From contig NZ_ACLQ01000010.1 of NCBI RefSeq assembly GCF_000174755.1, forward strand, positions 62,001 through 126,000: a stretch of DNA of 64,000 nt. Direction: 5' to 3'. Shown here one piece after another: positions 54,429 to 62,971 of this stretch. Position 1 is the stretch's first letter; every line of letters begins with the position of its first letter. This stretch comes from Capnocytophaga gingivalis ATCC 33624 (GTDB lineage Bacteria; Bacteroidota; Bacteroidia; Flavobacteriales; Flavobacteriaceae). The position numbers and the translations under genes are program-made. The notes below the pieces were generated by a model, which was not told the origin of the DNA, ran no database searches, and saw only the letters and a list, made by a program, of their open reading frames with translations.

Positions 54429-54718
54429 TATGGTCTCCAAGAGCTCAAGAGGAATATATTTCAACTTTGGAATATTGGATAGAACATAACGATTCATCTA
54501 CCTATTCAAATAAAATTATAGATGAAGTAGAAAGAATAGAACAAAGGATATTGGATTTTCCTATAGCTCATCCTATTGTTTATCAAACTCCTGAAAAAGA
54601 AATTCGAAGAGTTTTGATATTGCATAATTTCTCTCTTTTCTATCAAATATTCACCGATAGGATAGAGATTGTTTTCTTTTTTGACAATAGAAACGATCCT
54701 AAAAAATTAATTCTTTAG
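54413..54718 (+). CDS. RelE/ParE-family toxin
   Basis: A 101-residue protein with the RelE/ParE fold: KVIWSPRAQEEYISTLEYWIEHN at the start, VERIEQRILDFPIAHPIVYQ in the helical part and RRVLILHNFSLFYQIFTDRIEIVFFFDNRNDPKKL at the end. Would inhibit translation or gyrase depending on subgroup; the subgroup cannot be fixed. Overlaps the antitoxin gene by 16 bp. Confidence 0.85.
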   Translation: MYKKVIWSPRAQEEYISTLEYWIEHNDSSTYSNKIIDEVERIEQRILDFPIAHPIVYQTPEKEIRRVLILHNFSLFYQIFTDRIEIVFFFDNRNDPKKLIL

Positions 54719-54822
54719 GGATCTGTTTATTTTCAAACTATAACCCTGCTGATGCGAGCTTGTAGCTCACACCAAATTTTCTAATTAGAAAATTGACAAA
54801 TTAAGAATTATACTTTACATTT

Positions 54823-54863
54823 AATAATTTTGTATATGCAAAAAGTTCCTACTTAAGTGAAAA
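54823..54863 (+). pseudogene. Remnant of the 5' end of the 55403-55942 gene
   Basis: Thirty bases (54823-54852) are identical to 55390-55419, including the ATG and the MQKVPT codons; here a stop (TAA) follows immediately, then homology fades after AAGTGAAAA. So a duplicated start region without the body of the gene. The palindrome GAGCTTGTAGCTC (54756-54768) lies just upstream. Confidence 0.7.
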
Positions 54864-54926
54864 CGGGGTGTAGGGTCAAGTAATAAACCTTTCATATTTT
54901 AAATACAAATAAAAAAACATTATAAA

Positions 54927-55370
54927 ATGAATATACAAGAGCAAAATGTTCCCCAGTCCTACCGAGATTTATTTGCTACTATTCCTGAAAAATCTAACTT
55001 TTTCTACGAATATGCACGCCGTAAGAAACCCACTCTTCCTAAAAGAGTTTATGTAATACAAGGTTTTTTCTCTCTTACCCGTGAAACTGATGATAATGGT
55101 GAAAAGCTGATTCCTACTTATCGACTACTTGCACAAAAAGACTTTTTCTACAAATCAATAGAAGGTAATAGTATAGACAAACTTCCTTCAGTTGAAGTTC
55201 TAAAAACAGCTTTTGCCTTTGGTGTTTCCGATGGCGGTATACTTTTCTTCCACCCCGAAAATCATAGTGTTTGGGTAATATATGATGACCTTTATACCGA
55301 ATTAGTAGCTGATACCTTTGATGAATTTCTTGAAAAAGCAACTTTCCAAAGACAGTGGGATTTTAAATAA
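54927..55370 (+). CDS. SMI1/KNR4-like protein (tentative)
   Basis: A 147-residue soluble protein. VPQSYRDLFATIPEKSNFFYEYARRKK opens it and FAFGVSDGGILFFHPENHSVWVIYDDLYTELVADTFDEFLEKA near the end resembles a SUKH domain. No toxin neighbour. If correct it is another immunity-like gene in the same chromosomal quarter as the 45.4-47.0-kb cluster. It starts after the remnant described at 54823. Confidence 0.5.
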   Translation: MNIQEQNVPQSYRDLFATIPEKSNFFYEYARRKKPTLPKRVYVIQGFFSLTRETDDNGEKLIPTYRLLAQKDFFYKSIEGNSIDKLPSVEVLKTAFAFGVSDGGILFFHPENHSVWVIYDDLYTELVADTFDEFLEKATFQRQWDFK

Positions 55371-55402
55371 AAATATAACATACATTCTAAATAATTTTGT
55401 AT

Positions 55403-55942
55403 ATGCAAAAAGTTCCTACCTACCTAAGTGAAAATGCTTCTAATATAAAATCAGGCGATTATCTCTCTGTGGATATACAATCGAAAAATGGAAATACGCT
55501 CTTTGAAGTGTATTATTATGGAGATTTATTTGAAGTAAAGAGGAAAAAACTCCCTTGTATTGTAGATAATAAAACTGGAATTCCTTGTAAAATAGTAGCC
55601 AAAGATACAGAAACAGGTGAAGAAATATTGCTTTTTGATGGCTACCGACACGGCTATAATGCAATGTTTTGCGATGAGTTTGACCCAGAAGAAGTTGAAA
55701 AACGAACTTTGGTAAAATACAATATTACTCCTTGCAAGATTCATATAGATTTTGGGTATTCTATTGATTACGAAGAAGAAAAAGAAGATTATGAAGTAGA
55801 CGAAGAAGATAGAGTAACCCTTATCAATGGAGAAAATATCCCTTGGGAAGAAGTGAAAAGAAATGGCTTTGACTATATCTCTATCGTCTGTGAAACTGAA
55901 AATGGAGAAAAAGCAGAGATTGTATCTTTAGAATTAGCTTAA
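55403..55942 (+). CDS. Unknown acidic protein
   Basis: About 179 residues from the ATG at 55403 (MQKVPTYLSENASNIKSGDYL). Acidic (EEEKEDYEVDEEDRV), no signal peptide or membrane segment. TAATTTTG at 55392-55399 ends only 3 bp before the ATG. A copy of its first bases lies 0.6 kb upstream. Family not recognised; its neighbour suggests an immunity-type cluster, but that is guesswork. Confidence 0.6.
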   Translation: MQKVPTYLSENASNIKSGDYLSVDIQSKNGNTLFEVYYYGDLFEVKRKKLPCIVDNKTGIPCKIVAKDTETGEEILLFDGYRHGYNAMFCDEFDPEEVEKRTLVKYNITPCKIHIDFGYSIDYEEEKEDYEVDEEDRVTLINGENIPWEEVKRNGFDYISIVCETENGEKAEIVSLELA

Positions 55943-55961
55943 AGAACCAACAAATTATTAC

Positions 55962-55969
55962 TACCTTTG
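55962..55969 (+). promoter_or_regulatory. leuS: -7 box of leuS
   Basis: TACCTTTG within a CAAATTATTACTACCTTTGC block that almost repeats the promoters at 53548-53568 and 54178-54197; 40 bp upstream of the leuS ATG. Confidence 0.55.
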
Positions 55970-56009
55970 CCCCGAACTAACATCTAACAACTAAAAACTA
56001 ACGACTAAT

Positions 56010-58847
56010 ATGACCTATAATCACAAAGAAATAGAAGCCTTTTGGCAAGAATATTGGGCAGAACACCAGACTTTCAAAGCCCAAAACGACAGTACCAAAC
56101 CTAAGTACTACGTGCTTGATATGTTCCCTTACCCCTCAGGAGCAGGCTTACACGTAGGGCATCCGCTGGGCTATATCGCCAGCGACATCGTGGCGCGCTA
56201 CAAGCGTCACAAAGGCTTTAACGTATTGCACCCTCAGGGATACGATAGTTTCGGTTTGCCAGCCGAGCAATACGCTATCCAAACAGGGCAACACCCAGCG
56301 GTTACTACGGCACAGAATATTGCTCGTTACCGCGAGCAGCTCGATAAAATAGGTTTTTCATTCGATTGGAGTCGCGAAGTAAAGACCTCCGACCCCGATT
56401 ACTATCGTCATACCCAGTGGATATTCATACAGTTGTTTAACTCGTGGTATAACAACGCAACCGACAAGGCAGAGCCTATTGAAACCCTTATCGCTCTCTT
56501 TGAAACAGAAGGCAATAGTAAGGTAAATGCTGACTGTGACGACGATACCCCAACCTTCACTGCTGCCCAATGGCACGCAATGACAGCTGAAAGCAAACAA
56601 CGTCATTTACTAAAATACCGACTTACCTACTTGGCAGAAACCGAAGTAAACTGGTGTCCTGCCTTAGGAACTGTACTGGCCAATGATGAAATCGTCAATG
56701 GCGTATCCGAGCGTGGAGGTCACCCTGTGATTCGCAAGAAGATGACCCAATGGAGTATGCGCATCACCGCCTATGCCGAACGCCTTTTGCAAGGCTTAGA
56801 CACCATCGATTGGAGTGAAAGCATCAAAGAAAGTCAACGCAACTGGATAGGAAAATCAGTTGGAGCCTCTATCGACTTTGTGCTCGCCTCCGGCGAGCAC
56901 AAAGTCGAGGTCTTCACTACCCGCCCCGATACCCTCTTTGGTGCTATTTACCTTACCCTTGCTCCCGAGCACCCCTTAGTATTGCAAATTACTACTGAGG
57001 AACAACGCGCTGAAGTAGAAGCCTACATCGCTGCTACTGCCAAACGTTCAGAGCGTGACCGTATGGCCGATACCAAAACCGTATCAGGAGCATTTACAGG
57101 GGCGTATGCCCTGCACCCACTTACCGGCAAGCAAATCCCTATCTGGATAGGCGATTATGTATTGGCAAGCTATGGTACGGGGGCTGTGATGGCAGTTCCT
57201 GCCGGCGACGACCGTGACTATGCCTTTGCCAAACACTTCAAGGGCGCTAAAGGAATGCCCGAAGTGATTAACATCTTCGATAAAGATATTTCAGAAAACG
57301 CCTTTACCGACAAAGAGGGAATGACTTACCAAAACTCTGACATTCTCAATGGTTGCACTAACTTTAGCGAGGCAGTAGCCAAAGTATTAGCAGCCTTAGA
57401 AGCCAAGGGCGCAGGTAAAGCCAAAGTGAATTACCGTCTTCGCGATGCTGTCTTCTCACGTCAGCGTTATTGGGGCGAACCTTTCCCAGTATATTATAAA
57501 AACGGCTTGCCACAGATGATAGGCGAGGAGCACCTCCCTATTCTCCTACCCGAAGTAGAGAAATACCTCCCTACCGAAGAGGGTAACCCACCGTTGGGCA
57601 ACGCCACTGCTTGGGCGTGGGATACCGCAAACCACAAAGTAGTGAGCAACGAACTTATTGATAACCAAACCGTATTCCCGTTAGAATTGAATACGATGCC
57701 AGGTTGGGCGGGCTCTTCTTGGTATTGGTTGGAGTATATGATGGAAAAAGACGCACGTGCGGACTTTCCTACCAAAGCTGTAGTAGACTATTGGCAAAAC
57801 GTAGACCTTTACGTAGGGGGTAGCGAACACGCCACAGGACACTTGTTATACTCACGCTTCTGGAACAAATTCCTCAAAGACCGCGGTTTTGCCCCTACTG
57901 AAGAGCCTTTCAAAAAACTGATTAATCAGGGTATGATATTGGGAATGAGTGCTTTTGCGTATCGCTTAGAAGGCACGAATACTTTTGTATCTAAAAATCA
58001 AATAAAAGGGCAATCGGTGCAACCTATTCACGTAGATGTTTCTCTTTTAAAAGATACTTCCGATGAGTTAGACATTGAGAAATTTAAAGCGTGGCGTAAA
58101 GAGTTTGCTAATGCAGAATTTATTTTAGAAGAAGATGGTAAGTATATAACAGGTCGCGAAGTAGAAAAGATGTCCAAATCTAAATACAATGTGGTAAACC
58201 CTGATGATATTTGTGAGCAGTATGGAGCTGATACTTTACGCCTTTACGAAATGTTCTTAGGACCTTTGGAACAAGCTAAACCTTGGAACACAGCAGGTAT
58301 TTCGGGGGTATATAACTTCTTGCGCAAGCTATGGCGCTTGTATTTCAATGACAACGGCTGGCAAGTAACTGATGAAGCCCCTACGCCCGAGATGCTCAAA
58401 GCACTCCATAAAACGATTAAAAAGGTAAATGAAGATATTGAGAATTTCTCTTTCAATACCTCAGTGAGTCAGTTTATGATATGTGTGAATGAGTTATCAT
58501 CGCTAAAATGCCACCATAGAGACGTTTTAGCGCCTCTTGCGGTACTGGTAGCACCTTTTGCTCCACATATCGCTGAAGAGCTCTGGAAAAGGCTTGGAAA
58601 TACCGAAAGCGTAACTTATGCACCTTATCCCGTACACGAGGATAAGTATTTGCAAGAGGACAGCAAGGAGTATCCTGTATCGTTCAATGGCAAAGTACGC
58701 TTCAAACGCGCCTATGCTACCAGTATGAGTGTGGCAGAGATAGAGCAAGCCATCCTCGCCGATCCTCAAACCGCAGAACAGCTACAAGGCAACACCCCTA
58801 AAAAGGTAATTGTAGTGCCTAATAGGATTATCAATATAGTGAGTTAG
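56010..58847 (+). CDS. leuS: Leucyl-tRNA synthetase
   Basis: Charges tRNA-Leu. A 945-residue class I synthetase with the HIGH motif variant HVGH at about 48-51 (PYPSGAGLHVGHPLGY), the CP1 editing domain including TRPDTLFGA, and KMSKS at about 720-724 (EKMSKSKYNVVNPD). The C-terminal anticodon-binding domain is complete. The stretch near 190-200 with several Asp/Thr (NADCDDDTPTF) is an insert of the Bacteroidota enzyme. The middle of the gene (about 57.9-58.5 kb) is visibly more AT-rich than the flanks. Monocistronic. Confidence 0.97.
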   Translation: MTYNHKEIEAFWQEYWAEHQTFKAQNDSTKPKYYVLDMFPYPSGAGLHVGHPLGYIASDIVARYKRHKGFNVLHPQGYDSFGLPAEQYAIQTGQHPAVTTAQNIARYREQLDKIGFSFDWSREVKTSDPDYYRHTQWIFIQLFNSWYNNATDKAEPIETLIALFETEGNSKVNADCDDDTPTFTAAQWHAMTAESKQRHLLKYRLTYLAETEVNWCPALGTVLANDEIVNGVSERGGHPVIRKKMTQWSMRITAYAERLLQGLDTIDWSESIKESQRNWIGKSVGASIDFVLASGEHKVEVFTTRPDTLFGAIYLTLAPEHPLVLQITTEEQRAEVEAYIAATAKRSERDRMADTKTVSGAFTGAYALHPLTGKQIPIWIGDYVLASYGTGAVMAVPAGDDRDYAFAKHFKGAKGMPEVINIFDKDISENAFTDKEGMTYQNSDILNGCTNFSEAVAKVLAALEAKGAGKAKVNYRLRDAVFSRQRYWGEPFPVYYKNGLPQMIGEEHLPILLPEVEKYLPTEEGNPPLGNATAWAWDTANHKVVSNELIDNQTVFPLELNTMPGWAGSSWYWLEYMMEKDARADFPTKAVVDYWQNVDLYVGGSEHATGHLLYSRFWNKFLKDRGFAPTEEPFKKLINQGMILGMSAFAYRLEGTNTFVSKNQIKGQSVQPIHVDVSLLKDTSDELDIEKFKAWRKEFANAEFILEEDGKYITGREVEKMSKSKYNVVNPDDICEQYGADTLRLYEMFLGPLEQAKPWNTAGISGVYNFLRKLWRLYFNDNGWQVTDEAPTPEMLKALHKTIKKVNEDIENFSFNTSVSQFMICVNELSSLKCHHRDVLAPLAVLVAPFAPHIAEELWKRLGNTESVTYAPYPVHEDKYLQEDSKEYPVSFNGKVRFKRAYATSMSVAEIEQAILADPQTAEQLQGNTPKKVIVVPNRIINIVS

Positions 58848-58858
58848 TAATAAATTTC

Positions 58859-58893
58859 AGGGGTTAGTTTTTAGAATTTAAAAATTAACCCCT
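58859..58893 (+). terminator. Terminator of leuS
   Basis: AGGGGTTA pairs with TAACCCCT; inner bases add a GTTTTTA/TAAAAAT extension. Short AT-rich tail follows. No promoter consensus is visible between it and the start at 58929. Confidence 0.65.
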
Positions 58894-58928
58894 AATTATA
58901 TGTCAGAAAATTTAAATGAATTACAACT

Positions 58929-59594
58929 ATGAATACCTCAATGATTTTACTTATAGTACCTATACTTATAGTTATTTTTGTATTATACACCTTTATAAAT
59001 CGAAAAGGTGATTTCGAAAAACGCTTAACCTACCATACTCCTCGATTACTTTCTAGCCAACGACAAGAATATATTAATGGGGCAGAACGATATACCAAAA
59101 AAGCAAGCATAATTATAGGTTTATTTGTGAGTTTCCCATTGATGATTATGTTTGTCTCTCTATTATCTCAAGATGTGAGCAATAGTCTTATTATCTTTCT
59201 TTTTATAATTTTCATAATACTAATAGAATGCTTGTGCGCCTATCTAATGTATCGTTTTTTAATGAAAAATATAAAAAAACAGCGACTACTCTTAGAACAG
59301 ATGAGTGATAGTGACTTTGAGCTATTGCTAGATATACAAAAAAATACATATCTCTTTAAATATTTTCCTCCTTTTATACTTTGTAAAGATAGATTGTATT
59401 TTTTTAGTTTTGTAATAAAAGAAATTGATCCTGCAAGTATAAAAAAAGTAAGCTTTAGTTATGCTAAAGGACAAAATATGATTGTACATATCAAATCTGC
59501 AACATCTACAACAATTTCCCTGTATAGGAATATATATCCTATTTTGGTGGAGATTATCAAGAGATACAGTCCTGACGCTCAAATAGAAAGCTAG
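58929..59594 (+). CDS. Three-TM membrane protein, paralogue 1 of tandem family
   Basis: A 221-residue protein: TM1 about 4-23, then a basic loop INRKGDFEKRLTYHTPRLLSSQRQEY, TM2 and TM3 about 59-110, then a C-terminal domain starting LLLEQMSDSDFELLL and containing FPPFILCKDRLYFFSF followed by KEIDPASIKK. I do not recognise the family. The C-terminal domain looks like a bacterial pleckstrin-homology-type beta domain (inference). First of five paralogues in a row, followed by the next after 20 bp. Confidence 0.75.
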   Translation: MNTSMILLIVPILIVIFVLYTFINRKGDFEKRLTYHTPRLLSSQRQEYINGAERYTKKASIIIGLFVSFPLMIMFVSLLSQDVSNSLIIFLFIIFIILIECLCAYLMYRFLMKNIKKQRLLLEQMSDSDFELLLDIQKNTYLFKYFPPFILCKDRLYFFSFVIKEIDPASIKKVSFSYAKGQNMIVHIKSATSTTISLYRNIYPILVEIIKRYSPDAQIES

Positions 59595-59614
59595 AACAAT
59601 ATTGTTAATAAACT

Positions 59615-60292
59615 ATGGACTCACTTTCCTTCACATACTTTCTGCCTTTATTGCTTTTCGAACTACTCTTTTTCTACTTGATAGTAGTGCGCAAAAATGC
59701 TTTTGAAAAGCGATTAGCACTCTTTAGCCCCACTCGCCAACTCTCACAGAAGCGCCAAGCCTATATGCAGAAGGTGCACAACTACCACAAGTATTTCAAT
59801 GCTATTCTCTTAATAATATTCTACCTCCCTCTGTGTTTTTTTATAACCTTGATAATCAAAGAAAAATATGAGGAAACAGGCAAACTAGTTATACCAATCT
59901 CTAATAATATGATCATGATCTTACTAGTTCTTTTCTTGGCACATTACCTGATCATTTACCTAAAAAAACGCAAAGAGAAAGCCCTGCGTATGTTTTTAGA
60001 ACAAATGAGCGATGATGATTTTGAGCTCCTCCTCAGGGTAAAAGATAGTTTGTCATTCACAAGCAAATATAGTCCACCCTTTGTATTATGTAACCATCAG
60101 TTGTATGTTTTTTCTTTTTTTACCATCAAGGAAATTGACCCTGCCAAAGTAACCGAAGTAAACTGGAGTCGTGGTAAAGATAGTATTTTTGTACAACTCA
60201 AAGCTCCTCAAAGAATAACCCTTGGCCTACCTAGAGGAGGATTCTCTTATTTCTTGCAAATCATTGAACAATACTCAAAACTCAAATTATAG
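59615..60292 (+). CDS. Three-TM membrane protein, paralogue 2
   Basis: A 225-residue member of the tandem family: TM1 about 5-25, VVRKNAFEKRLALFSPTRQL, TM2 about 61-82, TM3 about 97-116, then LEQMSDDDFELLLRVKDSLSFTSKY, PPFVLCNHQLYVFSFF and IKEIDPAKVTEVNW. Closest by eye to paralogue 4 (61005-61697). The next gene starts 5 bp after its stop. Confidence 0.75.
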   Translation: MDSLSFTYFLPLLLFELLFFYLIVVRKNAFEKRLALFSPTRQLSQKRQAYMQKVHNYHKYFNAILLIIFYLPLCFFITLIIKEKYEETGKLVIPISNNMIMILLVLFLAHYLIIYLKKRKEKALRMFLEQMSDDDFELLLRVKDSLSFTSKYSPPFVLCNHQLYVFSFFTIKEIDPAKVTEVNWSRGKDSIFVQLKAPQRITLGLPRGGFSYFLQIIEQYSKLKL

Positions 60293-60297
60293 TAACT

Positions 60298-61002
60298 ATG
60301 GACATAATTTACATGATCTGGTTCGTACCCTTATTTCTTTTTCTCTTTGCGCTTTTCTACTTTGTAGTAATGCGCAAAAATGATTTTGAAAAACGCCTTG
60401 CTATTTTTTATCCTTACCGCCAGCTACCACAAAAACGTGAAGCCTATATGCAGAAGGTTAGTAAATATAATAATATAATGTTCGCCCTGTTTTTACTGCC
60501 TTTCTTCATTTTAGTCTATGCATTGTTCAAAGAAAACTATCAAGAAATAAGCGAAGCTAATACCTCATTTTCTGATGAGAACTTGATGTTAATATTAGCC
60601 ACTTTGCTGCCTCTTTTCGTGTGCTATTATATCATTTTTTATATGCAGAAACGCAGTAGAAAAGCCAAACGCATGCTTTTAGAACAAATGAGTGATACCG
60701 ATTTCGAACTGCTCCTCAAATTAAGAGACAATTTATCTTTTCCTTACAAATATGACCCACCATTTGTGTTGTGTAACAATCACTTATATATTTTTCTTTT
60801 CCATACAATTAAAGAAATTGACCCTACTCAAATCACCTCAGTAAAATGGTATAGTAATAGACATAGGTTTATAGTACGTATTAAAGACCCTAAAGCTAAA
60901 GTTACCGTCCTTAGTATATCTAAAAGTGCATTGGATATCTTTTTGCAAATTGTAGAACAATATACAAAACTCAATTTATTAACAGACCAAAAAAATAAAT
61001 AA
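60298..61002 (+). CDS. Three-TM membrane protein, paralogue 3
   Basis: A 234-residue member: TM1 at the start, VVMRKNDFEKRLAIFYPYRQL, two central TM segments, then LLEQMSDTDFELLLKLRDNLSF, DPPFVLCNNHLYIFLF and IKEIDPTQITSVKWY. C-terminal tail slightly longer and basic (LLTDQKNK). Only 2 bp from the next gene. Confidence 0.75.
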   Translation: MDIIYMIWFVPLFLFLFALFYFVVMRKNDFEKRLAIFYPYRQLPQKREAYMQKVSKYNNIMFALFLLPFFILVYALFKENYQEISEANTSFSDENLMLILATLLPLFVCYYIIFYMQKRSRKAKRMLLEQMSDTDFELLLKLRDNLSFPYKYDPPFVLCNNHLYIFLFHTIKEIDPTQITSVKWYSNRHRFIVRIKDPKAKVTVLSISKSALDIFLQIVEQYTKLNLLTDQKNK

Positions 61003-61004
61003 GT

Positions 61005-61697
61005 ATGGACTCACTTTATATTATCTGTTTTGCTCCTTTATTTCTTTTCAGCCTCGTCTTTTTGTACTTTACAGTAGTGCGCAAAAATGCTTTTGAAGAG
61101 CGCTTAGCTCTCTTTAGCCCTACTCGCCACCTCTCACAAAAGCGGGAAGCCTATAGGCAGCAAGTACGCAAATATAGCAAGTACGCACATATCATACTCT
61201 TAGTGATTTTATACCTCCCTCTATGTGTTTTTATAGCAATATTGCTCAAAGAAGAATATGAGAAAACAGGAATACTCAATATATTATCAATCTATGATGA
61301 TACAAAAATGACCTTACTATCTGTCTATGTACCTATTTTGTTACTGCATTACCTTCTCTTCTATGTAATAAAGCGCAACGAAAAAGCCCAACATATGCTT
61401 TTAGAACAAATGAGCGATGATGATTTCGAGCTCCTTCTCAAGGCTAAAGATAGTTTGTCATTCACAAGCAAATATAATCCGCCATTTGTGCTTTGCAACG
61501 ATAAGTTGTACATTTTTATTTTCTTTGCTATCAAAGAAATTGACCCTACCCAAATAACGGATCTAGATTGGAGCTATCGTAGAAATGGTATTTTTATAGA
61601 ATTCAAAGCTCCTGAAAAAATAATATTTACCCTACCTAAAAAAGTACTCCCTCATTTCTTGCAAATTATTCAACAATATACAAATCAGGAATTTTAA
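61005..61697 (+). CDS. Three-TM membrane protein, paralogue 4
   Basis: A 230-residue member nearly parallel in sequence to paralogue 2 (VVRKNAFEERLALFSPTRHL; LEQMSDDDFELLLKAKDSLSFTSKYNPPFVLCN; IKEIDPTQITDLDWS), suggesting recent duplication of that pair. Same three-TM layout with the soluble C-terminal domain from about residue 130. Confidence 0.75.
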   Translation: MDSLYIICFAPLFLFSLVFLYFTVVRKNAFEERLALFSPTRHLSQKREAYRQQVRKYSKYAHIILLVILYLPLCVFIAILLKEEYEKTGILNILSIYDDTKMTLLSVYVPILLLHYLLFYVIKRNEKAQHMLLEQMSDDDFELLLKAKDSLSFTSKYNPPFVLCNDKLYIFIFFAIKEIDPTQITDLDWSYRRNGIFIEFKAPEKIIFTLPKKVLPHFLQIIQQYTNQEF

Positions 61698-61718
61698 TTA
61701 TTAACTAAATACAAAAAA

Positions 61719-62219
61719 ATGAATAACACTATCATTATCCCATTTAGCAAAAAGAAAATGGTCAAACTCCTAGGCTTATATATCCTTGTAATGCTTGGTA
61801 TTGCTGCTATTATTTTCTTTATCCTATCAGCTGATAGCATAAACTTATTCTATCTAATGCTTTTTATAGTCCTTTTTATAGCGGGAACTTATCTTTTTTA
61901 TAAACACATACAAGAATTATGGCGCTCGAACAAAAAGAACGAAGGTGTTATCCTCACCCCCGACTACCTCAAAAGCAATGCAACTCCTCTGGGTAAAAGG
62001 GTAGGTGAAATCCCTTGGAGTGAAATAGCTTCTATAGGAAAAGTAAATTATTATGGACAACACATCCATATCAAACTCAAACACCCTGAAAAATATGTAA
62101 ATCAGCTCAAGGGTATGAGAAAAGACTTTACAGGTATTTATCTAAACGATAGCGAACTCGAAATCTCTTTTGAAGAATTAGAGAAACTCATTCATGAGTA
62201 CTTTCAAAAATACAGATAA
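61719..62219 (+). CDS. STM3941-like two-TM protein
   Basis: A 166-residue protein: two TM segments (about 17-34 and 40-60), then a beta-rich domain with ILTPDYLKSNATPLGKRVGEIPWSEIASIG, resembling the STM3941/YcxB-type PH-like family. It is not a sequence paralogue of its neighbours, but shares the arrangement of short TM hairpin plus PH-like C-terminus, which suggests a common membrane-side complex. It sits within the array, 21 bp after paralogue 4 and 2 bp before paralogue 5. Confidence 0.65.
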   Translation: MNNTIIIPFSKKKMVKLLGLYILVMLGIAAIIFFILSADSINLFYLMLFIVLFIAGTYLFYKHIQELWRSNKKNEGVILTPDYLKSNATPLGKRVGEIPWSEIASIGKVNYYGQHIHIKLKHPEKYVNQLKGMRKDFTGIYLNDSELEISFEELEKLIHEYFQKYR

Positions 62220-62221
62220 CC

Positions 62222-62917
62222 ATGAACCCTGATATTCTTATTCTGATAGTCTCTTCCCTCCCCTATCTGTCTATGGGAGTTTTGTTGTACTTTGTCGCTG
62301 TTCGCAAGAATGCTTTCGAAGAGCGTGTAGCCCACTACATTCCCTATCATGCTTTGGAGAGGGAGCGCAGCACCTATATGGAAAAAGTAGAGAAATACAA
62401 GCGATACATTTGTATAGGACTGGGAATATTCCTAAGTGTTTTCATTGTCCTCCCTTTTGTTATATTCTTTGTAGCAATCTCCAAGGAAGGAGTCAATTTT
62501 AGTGTCCCTGAGCAGCTCACTTTACTGATGATTCCTCTTTCCCTTTTCCTTATGATATACTACCTGCTGAGCTACGTAGTGAAGCGACATGCCAAAGCCC
62601 AACATTTGTTATTGGAAGAAATGAGCAAGGAAGATTTTGCCTATCTCCTAAAAGTACAAAAGGACTTGCTCTGGCTCAGGAAATATTTTCCTTTTTTCAT
62701 ACTATGCAAAGAAAAGGTATATTTTTTCACTTTCTTTACACTTCGCGAACTCGACCCTAAACAAATAAAAAAGATTCGTTTTTGGAACTCCAGAAGAGGA
62801 AATAGAACTATCTTGATAAAATCTTCCCGATGGTTTATCACCACCATGACTGAAATAGTCTATCCTTATCTGAGAGATATTGTTCAAAAATATAACCCCA
62901 CAGTGGATATAGAATAA
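62222..62917 (+). CDS. Three-TM membrane protein, paralogue 5
   Basis: A 231-residue member, more diverged: AVRKNAFEERVAHYIPYHAL, two central TM segments, LLLEEMSKEDFAYLLKVQKDL, FPFFILCKEKVYFFTFF and LRELDPKQIKKIRFW. It ends with a predicted helix (IVYPYLRDIVQKYNP) also seen in paralogue 1. Codons are a little less AT-rich than in the middle copies. Last gene of the array. Confidence 0.75.
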   Translation: MNPDILILIVSSLPYLSMGVLLYFVAVRKNAFEERVAHYIPYHALERERSTYMEKVEKYKRYICIGLGIFLSVFIVLPFVIFFVAISKEGVNFSVPEQLTLLMIPLSLFLMIYYLLSYVVKRHAKAQHLLLEEMSKEDFAYLLKVQKDLLWLRKYFPFFILCKEKVYFFTFFTLRELDPKQIKKIRFWNSRRGNRTILIKSSRWFITTMTEIVYPYLRDIVQKYNPTVDIE

Positions 62918-62947
62918 AAAGTTCTTTTGTAATTACTATTTTTTTAG

Positions 62948-62955
62948 TACATTTG
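62948..62955 (+). promoter_or_regulatory. -7 box of the LysE-type gene
   Basis: TACATTTG, 16 bp upstream of the ATG at 62972; TTTG at 62926-62929 is a possible -33 with an 18-bp spacer. Confidence 0.55.
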
Positions 62956-62971
62956 CCCTTTATACCAAAAG

